This document shows positions 35,009 through 45,757 of a stretch of DNA of 64,000 nucleotides, in pieces. Origin of the DNA: Tipula vernalis (Eukaryota; Arthropoda; Insecta; Diptera; Tipulidae). Within the stretch, counting starts at the first letter, position 1. Each line of letters starts with the position of its first letter. Location of the stretch: assembly GCA_958295665.1 (NCBI GenBank), contig OY282558.1, positions 135,554,326 through 135,618,325 of the forward strand. Direction: 5' to 3'. The position numbers and the translations under genes are program-made. The notes beneath the pieces are model-generated. The model was not told the origin of the DNA, did no database searches, and saw nothing but the letters and a program-made list of their open reading frames with translations.

Positions 35009-35640
35009 GACTGGCAAAAGCGTCGACCGCGGTCGACTGGTCGACCGATTAACTATCGAAAGTCGCCCGCGAGCAATATGAGAAAATGCATATTTAAAAA
35101 ACTTTTTGACTGTTACGATATATATAATACCAAAAAATATTTACATATAGAAATGACACCAAATGACCCAAAACCAAATCACCCGAAATGACCCAATGAA
35201 CTCAAATTTAAATATTTAAACATTTTATAACATCCTTTTTTGATATTTCGGTAAAGTATGTATAAAAAAAGTATTAGTATATTACGTTGTAATGTGAACC
35301 CTAACTAATAACTATATGTTAATGTCATTCGTATATTTGTTGTCAAAACCAAAATTGATTACGTTTTATTGTTCCTAACTCCAATTTCGGGTGTTAATAA
35401 AATAATTTTCCGACAAATCTAATAGAGTATGAGAAGAAATTCACAACACATAAACTGAATTGAATACAGAAGCCTATCAGTCAAAACACCAAACTTATAT
35501 AGTATGCGTTCACACTACAAATCGCAACACTAGTGTGAACTGCAGCAGAAAAATAATTAAATAGCAAAAAAGTACATACTTATTAGGTAAGTATAATGTA
35601 AACGTGGTATACATATCGTATTCTTTTATGTTCAATTCTT

Positions 35641-38442
35641 TCAAACACAGTGAAAAAAGGATAAATTCGTTTTTGTACAGTTGTTGATGTTTTGAACTAT
35701 AACAACAAATGCCGTTGTTGGAACTAATAAAGCCCCGTTTACAGTATTTGCGAACTGGCGATATTTTATTAGCCTTTCTGATTTGACGTAATTATTATCC
35801 AAATTTTCCTTGCATATAAAAGATTGGCAATCACTACAGTTGTGTTTTTTTGATACGACATGTGCAACGTATCCTGCAAAATAAGTTGTTGCCATATCGT
35901 TTACAATTGGATCCATTCCATGTTCGTCAACAACAGTATCTTCGGCTTCTGCATCAGAATCATCAAACTCGCATTTATTTGGATCTTCAACATCCTCCAC
36001 TTCGCAGTCCCTATTGGAGTCCTCTTCTATATTGACCTTAATATATAAAAAGAGAAGAATGCAAAGTAAATTTAGTAATGTATTGCAGTGGTTTTAATAG
36101 CATTTAATTAATTCTTACATGTTAAACTTGGCATGAGTTCGTTCTGAATTGCTTCATGTGGATGGAATCGTCGTTAAAACTGGAATCAGTGCAATCAGGA
36201 TTCAAGAAATCTGTAATTGTTATTAATTGATTAATTGTATGTAAAAGAGAGTGCCCTGCGAGTATAACTTACTTTCCACGTCTCCCATATTCAAAATAAC
36301 TAAACAATCCGAAATTTCATAGGATGTAGTATCTGGAGCCATTATGTTGTAAAAATACATTTGCTTCAAGTTTTTATGAAGCCGAAATACAGAAGGATTT
36401 TTCTCGTAAGATCCTCGATTACTTCTTACAACAGAAATTGTGTTTTCTAAACAGTCCGAATTTAGATGAGATGTAATGAGATATTGTTGGATTTCTCCTT
36501 TTATGGCATCCCATAACTGAAGGGTCCCATTAATCGTTTGGCATAAACCATTGAAGCAATATACGTGACCTCTTTTTTATCTCTTCCATTTGCCTATCCA
36601 TTCTAATGGTTCCGTTAAGTTCGTTTCTACACCCGTTTGGTGGATCGACAAAGCACATTTGTCTGGATTTTTTGAATACTTGTTTGTACTATTCATATTA
36701 TCAAATAGTTTATTTATTTTGAAAATAAAATTAGCAGTACTCAAAGCAACCAATTTTTCCTCTTCGTTGAACAAATTTGTTGACGCAGCTGCAAAAATTG
36801 CCGTTAAAACATGGTGGCTAAATACTTGAGTTGCCAGTTTGACCCTCATTTTTTGAAAAATGTCAGGTTTGATATGAGCTTCCGTCAACTTATGCATCGA
36901 ACGAATCACTCGATTTTCGGCATAAAATAATTTCTGTAGTACTGACCAGGAAACGACTTCATCATCAATAAAAATGTTAGACACTAACAAATTATTTCGT
37001 ACACTCTTGAATAGATGTACAACATCGTAAAAACAAAAAAGTGTGCGCTCCATAATTTTAAATGACGGTTGCTTTGTTGTAACTCCCAATCTATTGTATG
37101 CAGTTCTGTTTGCAGCACCTTGATCACATACAATCGCAACAACTTCAATACCTTGTTGAATTAATATTTTAGTCGTCGAAGTAATCATTTCCACCAGCGT
37201 AACACCGCTGACATTTCCAGAATAGTACCCAATAATCTAACAAAAATAAGTAATCATGAGATTTTTTTTTTTATTAATGATTTCGAAACAAAAAATAATT
37301 TCAGACTGACCTGTTTCCATGATTTATTTAAACCACGAAGCATAAAAAGAAGAGCATGGTTAGCAAAAGATTTAAATCGTCCAAACTCTCCTAAATCTTC
37401 AAATCCATATACTTTATCTTCCTTAGAATTATATTCAAGCTCATTTTTATTGTTCACCTCCTCAAACACCAAAAAGGCACTTTTTATTAATTTCGGGCAT
37501 TTCACTTAATTTATGTTTTAACAAAATATCATACGAAATTCCCGTTGCAAACTTCATTATTGCATGCATACCAACGAATAATTGTTCGTAAAGAAGGCAT
37601 TGCAAAACCTTCTTTTTGCAAATACCTATAAGTCCCTCCCTCCCCTCCTAAATAAGTCCTTTTCATCTGTGCTCCATTTAGTATTTCTTGTGTGAATCAG
37701 TTGACTTTTCACAAAAGTCGCGACACTTTTGGTTTTGTTTTCTAACATTTCTTCAATAACGTTTGAAGACAACAATTTTCGGGCCGCTGTTGATTTAAAT
37801 ATTTTTTTCTTTGGTGACTTAAGTAATTCATCGATAGGCATTCTACTTTGATCAATATCATCATCATCAGAATTGGTTTGAATTTTGTAATCTGGATGGT
37901 AATCAGGCGACGGAAATTGTGTTTGACGTATTTCGGTTTCTTTATCAGCACCTTTAAAATCCATAAAGACATTTGAGTAAGTATTTAATGGAGCACTGCT
38001 AGTTTCGGCATACTCATCGTTGAATGTTACCGACTTGATATTTGTTGTTGTTGGTGCCATAATTATTGAAGGTTTATCACAGACCATTATTTTTTTAGGT
38101 AAAAATTGTGCTTTGATTTTGAACATTAAATTTGATCTGTTTGGAAACAGTAGGTTCATTATCTTTGTTTTCCATCGAATATTCATGATCAATTTCACTT
38201 TCAATATGTAAATTCGGAACTGCACTCATAGATAGGCGTGATCTAAAGGAGCCACAGTTTAAAAATTTTAGATCAAAATGATCAGCACATATATAAATTG
38301 GATCGTTTGAAATAAGTTTCAGTGAATAGCTATTTTTAGAGTTTAACAGTCAAATATCGCGGCGATTATCGTTTGGTAAAGCAAATCTAGGAACACCATA
38401 ACTTTTTTTGTTTTTACAATTTATATAATCACAATAAACCAT
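35641..38442 (-). pseudogene. P-element/THAP9-like transposase with one intron
   Basis: Minus strand. The N-terminus at 38442 is a THAP zinc finger: Cys4-x4-Cys9 ... Cys52-x2-His55, followed by SAVPNL; TGA at 38352-38350 takes the place where THAP domains carry the invariant Trp. A low-complexity acidic linker (38225-37626) follows in another frame. 37600-37311 holds the start of the catalytic domain (PEINKKCLFGVFEEV, GFEDLGEFGRFKSFANHALLFMLRGLNKSWKQ). A 74-base intron (37310-37237, GTCAGT...TTGTTAG) rejoins the frame to IIGYYSGNVSG. 37194-36577 has VVAIVCDQGAANR, FYDVVHLFKSVRNNL and the GTP-binding-like insertion domain. 36580-35641 ends with LNSDCLENTISVVRSNRG and YFAGYVAHVV. Frameshifts near 38110, 37640 and 37560 inactivate it. 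Terminal repeats were not found. Confidence 0.85.
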
Positions 38443-38689
38443 TTTTGATATAACAAGTATTATTTTATGTTAACTAAATTTGTTTGTAGTTATCACTAAT
38501 TATCACATCAATTTTAATTTTCAGAAATTCACTTAAACACTCAACTGAAATTAAGATGCCACTTGTTTACACAATAGAAATTAATGGTCTGAACGGTCTT
38601 ACCGGTCCAAATTAGAGGTATCTTTTTAAATTTATATAAAAGACATAAAGTTTGTGAAATCATTATTTATTTCCAATAGGAAATTAAAA

Positions 38690-39110
38690 AACATTGGTTC
38701 CGGTTAATAATGAAGAAGAATGTCGTTCAAGTGACCTCTTCTGCTAGTTTGGCAGGCTGTCAATCTTTTACTAAAATTTTGAATAATTTGTTCGCATAAT
38801 GATGGTTCAATTAGTGACATTTGCTCGATAATGTTGTCTTGACGTGTTGAACAGTTTGAAGACTATTCGCATAACCAACTTCTCTTTCAAAAGAACGATT
38901 GATTCCGTTCCTGTGTGGCATGTTGCACCTTCCTGTTCAAACTACATATTCTGCACATCAATATCTTCCAATTGACTCTACAAAAAGTTTCTAATCATCC
39001 CTCGATATCGAGCTCCATTTACAGTAATTGAATTGAATTATTGGAAAAAATATGGACCAATTACCACCACCATACCAAAATCCCAATTTCCATTTTAACT
39101 AACAGGAATG
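38690..39110 (-). pseudogene. Tc1/mariner-like transposase fragment
   Basis: Minus strand, same family as 4917-5135 but covering the next part. A VNGARYRGMIRNFL block and a QEGATCHTGTES block (usually QQDGATCHT, with the second catalytic Asp changed to Glu) are followed by LLKEKLVMRIV. Stops and frameshifts show it is dead. The element ends are not visible. Confidence 0.65.
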
Positions 39111-39220
39111 TTTGTACTTGTCATTTGTCAAATATCATATGGTACTCTAGTACCAAAGCGGAATATTTGAAAAGCGGAATATTTGAAAAGATACCTCAAA
39201 TTTGAACATATTTGAATACT

Positions 39221-39470
39221 GTTAAAGTTAGCGGAAAATTGCCAGCCGAAAGTAAAAAATTAAGTCGTAAACAGTCAACAGTGGTTAGCCGAAAATTACT
39301 ATGGACGCATGGTTAGCATATATTCTTAAGTGCCAAAACCTGCCTCCTCGTGGAAAATTATGTAAAACTCGCGAAACCCAAAAAAATATTTAGAATTGGT
39401 ACAAAATCAGCGTCTGGAGTGTTATGTCAACAATTTAGTTCAAGTTTCCCGTGGGATATCTATATCGTGG
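39221..39470 (+). repeat. Partial copy of the foldback-like element (left half)
   Basis: Begins ATACTGTTAAAGTTAGC and contains GCCAGCCGAAAGTAAAAA, TTAGCCGAAAA, a CTCGTGGAAAA block, CAAAATCAGCGTCTGGAGTGTTATGTC and TTTAGTTCAAGTTTCCCGTGGGA. These match in order the left half of the element at 57962-58764. The right half is missing and a hAT remnant follows. Confidence 0.65.
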
Positions 39471-39639
39471 GATATCTTTCCTAATTTTTTGTTTCCCGTT
39501 TCCCGGGAAAAAAACTAAAAATTCCCGGGATTTTTTATATGTTCTTTTTCTATCAATTAGCACAATACAGTTGCAAGGGTTCGTTAACAAGCGGATTATT
39601 AAGGCGTTTGCAATACATACGTACATACACGAAATACAA

Positions 39640-40770
39640 ATGACGATCAAGAAGCTGGCCCAACCAGCTTAGGAAAAGTTGTATCAAATTCTACGAAACA
39701 AACTATAATTTCATTTTTTACTAAAAGGCAATCTATGGCAGAAATAGTGGCAAGACTTGCGGTACTTGATGGGTGTTCAATCCATGGTTATAAACAAAAG
39801 CGAATTTGTTCGCCAATCACACTGATATTGTAACAAAAATTAATTTTCATAAAGATAAATATGGTAAATTCAGCCTGACATTAGATGAATGGACGACTTT
39901 ACGGAATCAGTGCTACTTAAATATAAATATCCATTTTGACAAACAATATATAACTTAGGATTAGTAACTTGTACAGCTGATAAACACTTGAACTGGTCAA
40001 TTTAAAACTATTTGATTTTAGTATAAATTCAACAGATGTAGTCGCATCAACCACAGATGGTGCTGCCGTGATTGTAAAATTTGGAGCATTGTCTGAATAT
40101 ATCTACCAAATATGTTAAAATATTGATTAAAATAAATATAGCTCCAGTACCATGCATTGAAAATGGTAAGAAAAATTGCAAACATTTTTAAAATGTCACC
40201 GAAAAGAAATTCAATTCTTCAAGAGTATGTGAAGCAAAATTACGGAATGGAATTAGGTTTGCTTTTGGATTGTAAGACCAGATGGAATAGCATTGTAATC
40301 ATGATTGAAAGATTTATAAAAATTGTTGACTCAGTCGAGAGGCATTAAATGATTTGGGATCCCTTACTGAATGGCAATTATATCCCAATATTGTTGAATA
40401 TTTTCAATGCGCTTCAGCCATTTAAATTAGCTGTGAAAGCTTTAGGAAGATGTGATGCAAATTTGGTTTTTTGTTTGAATCTTTACGTGGAAATGAAGAT
40501 AATATTTGAACAGAGTTACTGGAAGTTTTATCACGTCGCATTAAAGAACGAAGAAACGAAAATCTTGTGCCGTTCGTCAAATATACGGAAATACGGAAAA
40601 CATTACAACAAATCTGCAGAAGTGTTGAACCTGCAGTTGCTGTATGATGTAATAACCATCCAACCTACTTCAATTGAAAGTGAAAGGGTATTTTCGGCCT
40701 CATCTAATTTTTGCAGAAAGAAGCGAACATCGTTGAGGTAGTTTTATGTACATTTTATGTGGTGTTGATA
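39640..40770 (+). pseudogene. hAT-type transposase remnant
   Basis: Plus strand in broken frames. 39690-39790 reads SFFTKRQSMAEIVARLAVLDG; 39860-39990 reads FSLTLDEWTTLRN and NLGLVTCTADKH; 40040-40120 reads VVASTTDGAAVIVKFGALSE; 40157-40348 holds LLLDCKTRWNS. The final part (40349-40741) ends with the dimerisation-domain hallmark IQPTSIESERVFSASSNFC. The order is that of a full hAT transposase, with internal losses and many stops. Inverted TTTCCCGGGAAA/ATTCCCGGGA sequences just upstream (39490-39530) could be part of the end of the element. The right end is cut by the mariner insertion at 40787. Confidence 0.75.
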
Positions 40771-40788
40771 TCTGTATAGTACATACTA

Positions 40789-41683
40789 CCTTGATCAACA
40801 AGTTCCTGGAATAACCACTGTGTGGCGCTCCCATCGTTCCGATTTGAGTTCTGTTTTTTTTGTTAAGTTGGTACATCTGTTGTTGATATTCCCTCTAAAT
40901 CTTAGCATCATAGCTTGACATTTGCAAAAGTTACGTAGTCAAGAGTACATCTACTCTATGTGTGTTGGCGATTTTTCCATTATTTCCTCTCGGCTGCTGA
41001 AAAGCGTTCTCTGTAATGGTTTTTTAACACGATTGAACAGAAAGAAGTCTCAGGGAGCCAAATCAGGTGAATTTGGTGGCTGTTGGATGGTATTTGTTGC
41101 ATTTTTCGTCAACAAATTACGAATAATGATGGCACTGTGCGACGGTGCATTATCATGGTGCAAAATCAACCAGTTTTCTGCCCACAATTCTAGTCTCTTA
41201 CGGCGAATTGCTTCACGCAAACGTCTCATAACGCCCAAGTAATACTCTTTGTTTACGGTGTGGCCTTCTGGCAAAAATTCATGATGCACTACACCGTTGT
41301 AATCCATGAAAACCGTGAGCATTGCCTGCTTTTTTGACTGAAAACGACGTGGTTTTTTTTTTTGGTGAACGCCATTCACTTGCCTGATATCTGGATTGCG
41401 TGTCGTACTCATAAACCCACGTCTCGTCTCCAGTAATGATCCTTTTGATGAATGTGGGATCGGATTCAGCCTCGCAAATCATGTCTAAAATTATGAATAA
41501 TCGCCAACACTCACAGAGATAGATGAACTCTTGACTACGTAACTTTTGCAAATGTCAAGCTATGACGCTAAGATTTAGAGGGAATATCAACAACAGATGT
41601 ACCAACTTAACAAAAAAACAGAACTCAAATCGGAACGATGGGAGCGCCACACGGTGGTTATTCCGAGAACTTGTTGATCAAGG
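40789..41683 (-). mobile_element. Mariner-like element with long (~185 bp) inverted ends
   Basis: Flanked by TA (40787-40788 and 41684-41685). The outer ~187 bases at each end are inverted copies of each other with only a few mismatches and indels, starting CCTTGATCAACAAGTTC; conventional mariner ends are about 30 bp. Between them is a central piece of mariner transposase on the minus strand. The 895-bp element is shorter than an autonomous mariner (~1.3 kb). Confidence 0.85.
40985..41490 (-). pseudogene. Mariner transposase core fragment (both termini replaced)
   Basis: Minus strand in two overlapping frames. It reads DMICEAESDPTFIKRIITGDETWVYEYD (first catalytic Asp), a frameshift in a run of T residues near 41355, then KKPRRFQSKKQAMLTVFMDYNGVVHHEF, LILHHDNAPSH (second Asp) and NSPDLAP.DFFLF (third Asp region), ending near SREEIMEK. 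The helix-turn-helix N-terminal third and the last ~50 residues are absent; coding similarity ends where the long inverted repeats begin on both sides. Confidence 0.8.
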
Positions 41684-41689
41684 TAGTAT

Positions 41690-42060
41690 AACCGATATAC
41701 ACAAGTTCCAGCATTTGAAGGCACTTCTGACAGGAAGAGCAAGCAAGATTATCATACATATTCCGCTAACTCATGAAAATTATGAAGAATCATATAAAAA
41801 GCTGTTTAAGCGCTTTGATAAACCGGACCAGGTTTATAAATCGCTTATCGAGTTGGGGAAAAAAGCTCAGACTAGAGATCCCTGGCTGATACATATTTTG
41901 CTATCAAAACTGGACGAGAAAATTCAGCGAAATTGGGCACAAAAAAACAGCTCACGATCCGTACCTAACATTCGATAGTTTCATACACTTTCTGGAAAGG
42001 CATTGTACAACACTAGAGTCCATTCATCGTGATACATCTCAAAGACGCAAATCTACAAAG
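41690..42060 (+). pseudogene. BEL/Pao gag fragment
   Basis: Reads ITDIHKFQHLKALLTGRASKI, PLTHENYEESYKKLFKRFDKP and TRDPWLIHILLSKLDEKIQ, the conserved gag core (DUF1759/DUF1759-like) of BEL/Pao elements. The frame changes at about 41975 and continues TFDSFIHFLERHCTTLES. The zinc knuckle region is not recognisable; protease-like sequence (LDSGSTGCLMSEACAQRL) starts at about 42180. Confidence 0.75.
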
Positions 42061-42532
42061 GCCTCATGATTCCACGCAAACAGCAATACTAGGGTAACAA
42101 TTAGAAGCGCATGTGATCAGAAATCACTAGTTTCTTCGTCTAAGGAGTCAAGGTCTGATTTATCATGCTTAAATTGTCATTTAGACTCAGGGTCTACTGG
42201 CTGTCTTATGAGTGAAGCGTGTGCACAACGTTTGCAAATCCATAAGAAAAATCTTCGAATTCCAGTTGAAGGCGTTACTTCAGCAGCCGTATCACTAGGA
42301 TGTACCGAGATAAAGCTAATTCCTCATTTCCATGATGATTTTACTATGGAAGTGTAAGTCGTAATCTTAAACCGATTTACATCAAAACTGCCCAGACTGG
42401 ACGGAAGCATCTTGAGTATATGGCCAGAAATCGAATTCACTGACGCTTGCCGATCCACTGCAATCTTTATATAAAGATGTTGATATTATCTTGGGAGCAG
42501 CTCAATGCTTTTGACTTCTGCGACCGGGTTGT

Positions 42533-43594
42533 GTGGTAAAACCAAATGATCTAACAGCTCAAAACACTGCGCTTGGCTGGATAATTTCTGGAGAAAATTC
42601 AACAAGAAAAAATAAAAACATTAATCTCCACACGGAATTCAATGTGGATGAGAGGCTGCGCAAATTTTGGGAACTCGAGGAAGTGTTGGAAGACCAGCAA
42701 TACTGTGAGGGTTTGTTCACAACAACATATATAAAAGGGCCCCTCGCTAAATTGCCATTTGCACCTAATTCACCTCCGCTATAGGAAATTTTTTGGATCA
42801 AGCAGTTTCTCGATTTCATTCCATCGAAGGCCGTCTGGAACGCGATGATGCTTTGAAAAATGAATACAAACGAGTCATGCACGAGTACCTAGATCTAAAC
42901 CACATGGAGGAACTCGATTCTAAAAACCTCGATCTAAATACAGAACATTTTTATTTTCCTCGTCACCCTGTCATTAAGCCTGATAGCGCAATAACAAAAG
43001 TGCGCATTGTATTCGACACCCGGCAATAACCACCATCCATTTCTCTCAATGATAAATTACTGGTTGGCCCGACTATTCAATCCGATCTTATTGACATTCC
43101 ACTCGTGCTGTTCATCAACTTGGCTTGGAAAATACGTCGAGTTTTGCTGAAGCATCCAAAGCTCTAATGGCTGATCTATATATGTGAACGATCTCCTGAC
43201 TGGCGGTAACAACATTCAAAATACGCAACATTTAGCTAACCAAATAATTAATATTCTAAAATCTGGGGGATTCTCGCTTAATAAATGGGCATCAAATGTG
43301 CCACAGTTCCCAGCATCTTTACCAAGCGGGCAAGAAAACGAAACTTTGGTCGAATTATCTAAGGAGTCGGATCATAAGGTCTTGGGATTACATTGGGATA
43401 CGCACAAGGATTGTTTCCGATTCATGGTTAATTTGCCCGCACCTTCTAGCAATCTGACAAAACGACGGTTTCTTTCAGATGCTTCCCGTTTATTCGACCC
43501 ATTGGGATGGTTATCACCAGCAACGATAACTGCAAAGTCACTTTTTCAGCTGAAAGAAGTAGCTGAAAATGGAGAGAAATTCACAGATCGCTGA
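42533..43594 (+). pseudogene. BEL/Pao protease tail and reverse transcriptase fragment
   Basis: 42533-42784 has NTALGWIISGENS and ERLRKFWELEEV, the bridge from protease to RT. 42793-43029 holds RT N-terminal SRFHSIEGRLERDDALKNEYKR, FYFPRHPVIK and KVRIVFDT. A gap follows in which the RT palm is lost. 43184-43594 resumes after the catalytic box (NDLLTGGNN where the family has YxDDLLTG) and runs through LNKWASN, KVLGLHWDTHKDCF and FLSDASRLFDPLGWLSP. The catalytic YxDD is therefore only half present. Confidence 0.8.
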
Positions 43595-44327
43595 TTTCCA
43601 TTGAAAAAATTGAGATAGCGCGATTCCTGAAGACTGGATCATCACTAGAAACACATGGATTCTCAGATGCCAGCAAAGTAGCTTACTCAGCAGTCATATA
43701 TAGTCGCGAAATAGATTGTAATAGTACCGTGTACATTAGCCTCGTAACTGCAAAGACCCGAGTTGCTCCTATTTTCATGAAAAATGCAGTATTTTTGCCT
43801 GGCCGGATTCGGAAATGGTTTTTATTTGGCTGACTAAAGTTCCTTGCCATCTACCAGTCTTTGTTGGTAATAGAACCGCTCAAATCCACGAAACATTCCT
43901 AATGCTGTTCGGGGCACGTTCGATCCACTGCCAACCCTGCGGATTGTGCCTCTAAAGTAATTCTCTCAACTGAACTCGTCCACCATAAGCTTTGGTGGCA
44001 CGGGCCGCCGTGGCTGCTGGATCATTTGTAAAGATCAATGAGCATTATGAAACAGAAGCAATAAAATGTCACACCACACAAGCTTCCCCATGCTTATTAG
44101 ACCAATTAACAAAACGACACTCGTCAATCAATAAAGTCAAGCGAATTCTGGGCTACTGTTACAAATTCAGCGTCAAGTGTCGATCTAAAAGAGGTAGGTC
44201 AACAGAAGGCAGACATGTGGAGTCAGATTTCCAAAGTATTGAACTGACTGCTGTAGAACTAAACCAAGCTGAGGAATATTTATGGAAATAGGCACAACAT
44301 GATGAATTTCAGGAAGAAATTCATATA

Positions 44328-45050
44328 TTGTCCGCCAAGAAGCAAGTTCTTAAGGGCAAGTTGTCATCATTAGCTCTATTCTTGGACAAAGGCGGCATTC
44401 TAAGAGTCGGCGGTCGCCTAAGCATGGCAACTTGCGCCTTTACGCAAAAGCATCCAGCCATTTTGCCATCGTCTCATATCCTGAGTTTCATGATTCTAAC
44501 GTACCTTCAGAAACGTTATCTCCATCCAGCACCATCCAGAGCGACAGGCAATTCCAAATTAACCAACGAAGAGTTGTCAACTATCATCACACAAATCAAG
44601 GCGATTCTAAATTCTCGCCCACTCACTCCAATTGAAGAAGATGAGAGCGGTCTATTTGCATTGACACCGGCGCATTTTCTACTGGCGTATCCTCTATTAC
44701 CTATTCCGGAATCAAGCTATCTAGATGTTCCAGATATTCGATTGTCGAGATGGCAAGAAGTCAAAAAACGAGTAGATGGATTTTGGTCCCGTTTCACAAA
44801 GGAATATCTACACAATCTGCAACAACGGCGAAATTGGAAAACCCAAACCCAAGAAAACTTAAAAATCAACGATGTCATCTACATTAGTGATGACGCAACA
44901 CCACCACTCAGTTGGCCGTTAGGACGTCTCTTAGCCGTTCACCCGAAAGAAGATGGGATTATTCGCGTTATTACCATTAAAATAGCACGAAATATACTTA
45001 AAAGACCAGTAGCCAAATTAATCAAAATCAACGATGTTGATGCGAAGTAA
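44328..45050 (+). pseudogene. BEL/Pao integrase with catalytic core deleted in frame
   Basis: One open 240-residue frame. Residues 1-60 are the integrase N-terminal region (GGILRVGGRLSMATCAFTQ, HPAILPSSHILS). From about residue 75 it is the C-terminal region (AILNSRPLTPIEED, ALTPAHFLLAYPL, WQEVKKRVDGFWSRF, NLKINDVIYISDD, WPLGRLLAVHP). The ~200 residues between them, which in BEL elements contain the HxxC zinc motif and all three catalytic acids, are missing, yet the frame stays open. It cannot integrate DNA; the open frame could be chance or drift-young. Confidence 0.85.
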
Positions 45051-45339
45051 GGTCACTTCATTTCCAACCTTCCATTTTCCAACAAATGTAACCTCCAGTG
45101 GGACCCGAGTACATGGTCCACCTCACCTTAACAAATTCTTCGAGTAACAAGTTACCAAAAAATGTATCCTGAAATCGACAAATGTTAAGGAATACTTCCT
45201 TAAAGGGCCGCCGGCATGTCTACGCCAACATAAAACGCTGAAAACTGATTTTAGTGAAATTTGACTTCCCACATGAAGTTATGGAATATGGAAAAGTATG
45301 ATGGAACTTGCCTATTTCTCAACCAAATATTATGAAATT

Positions 45340-45560
45340 CGGTTTGTTTGAATTGACCCCTAACTTAACCTCCAACTCAACCCCAAACTCAATACCAAGA
45401 AAATACCCAACTCAATATTCAAGCCAGCATATATAAAAAAATTGTTAAATATTTCTATAACCAGGTAATGGTAATGGTGATGATGATGGTGGTGGTTTTA
45501 CCAGACCGAAGTTCTGATCAGGTTATGAGGTTTCAGCCCTTTATATTTATAAGGTTATGT
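45340..45560 (+). repeat. Dispersed repeat related to 34590-34745
   Basis: Consists of imperfect short units such as CTCAACCCCAAACTC, AACCTCCAACTC and CCCAACTCAAT, then a GGTAATGGTAATGGTGATGATGATGGTGG microsatellite-like run. An inverted copy of the CAAC part lies at 34590-34745. Confidence 0.5.
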
Positions 45561-45757
45561 TGATAGAATTAAAAAAATAAAAAGGGAAAAGACGGTTTCT
45601 CTGTATTCCATGAATTATGTACATGAACCCAACTGCATCTTAAATAATTTTTCCTTATTGATTATTGCATTGTGTAATATTTTATTACGCACACATATTT
45701 AGTATATACACCTGTCCCTCGATTAACACGGTACTTGATTAACGCGAATTTGATGTA

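Larger units (their letters stand above)
41690..45220 (+). mobile_element. BEL/Pao retrotransposon remnant with deletions
   Basis: Plus-strand copy with gag (41690-42060), protease (42160-42500), RT (42533-43594), a poorly preserved RNase H (43600-44290) and integrase (44328-45050). At 45201-45216 a purine-rich AAAGGGCCGCCGGCA precedes TGTCTACGCC, the layout of a polypurine tract followed by the start of a BEL 3' LTR, which seems truncated soon after. A mariner insertion lies at its 5' side (element end 41683). Frameshifts, stops and at least one large internal deletion (integrase core). Confidence 0.8.

Noticed and set aside
35490..35560. GTTCACACTA ... TAGTGTGAAC as the terminal repeat of the P-like element
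   Set aside because: The two arms lie about 25 bases apart in one place and form a local hairpin; no partner at the other end of the P-like element near 38600.
37742..37972. Alternative frame in the linker of the P-like element
   Set aside because: Shadow of the longer acidic linker frame on the same strand; no family features.
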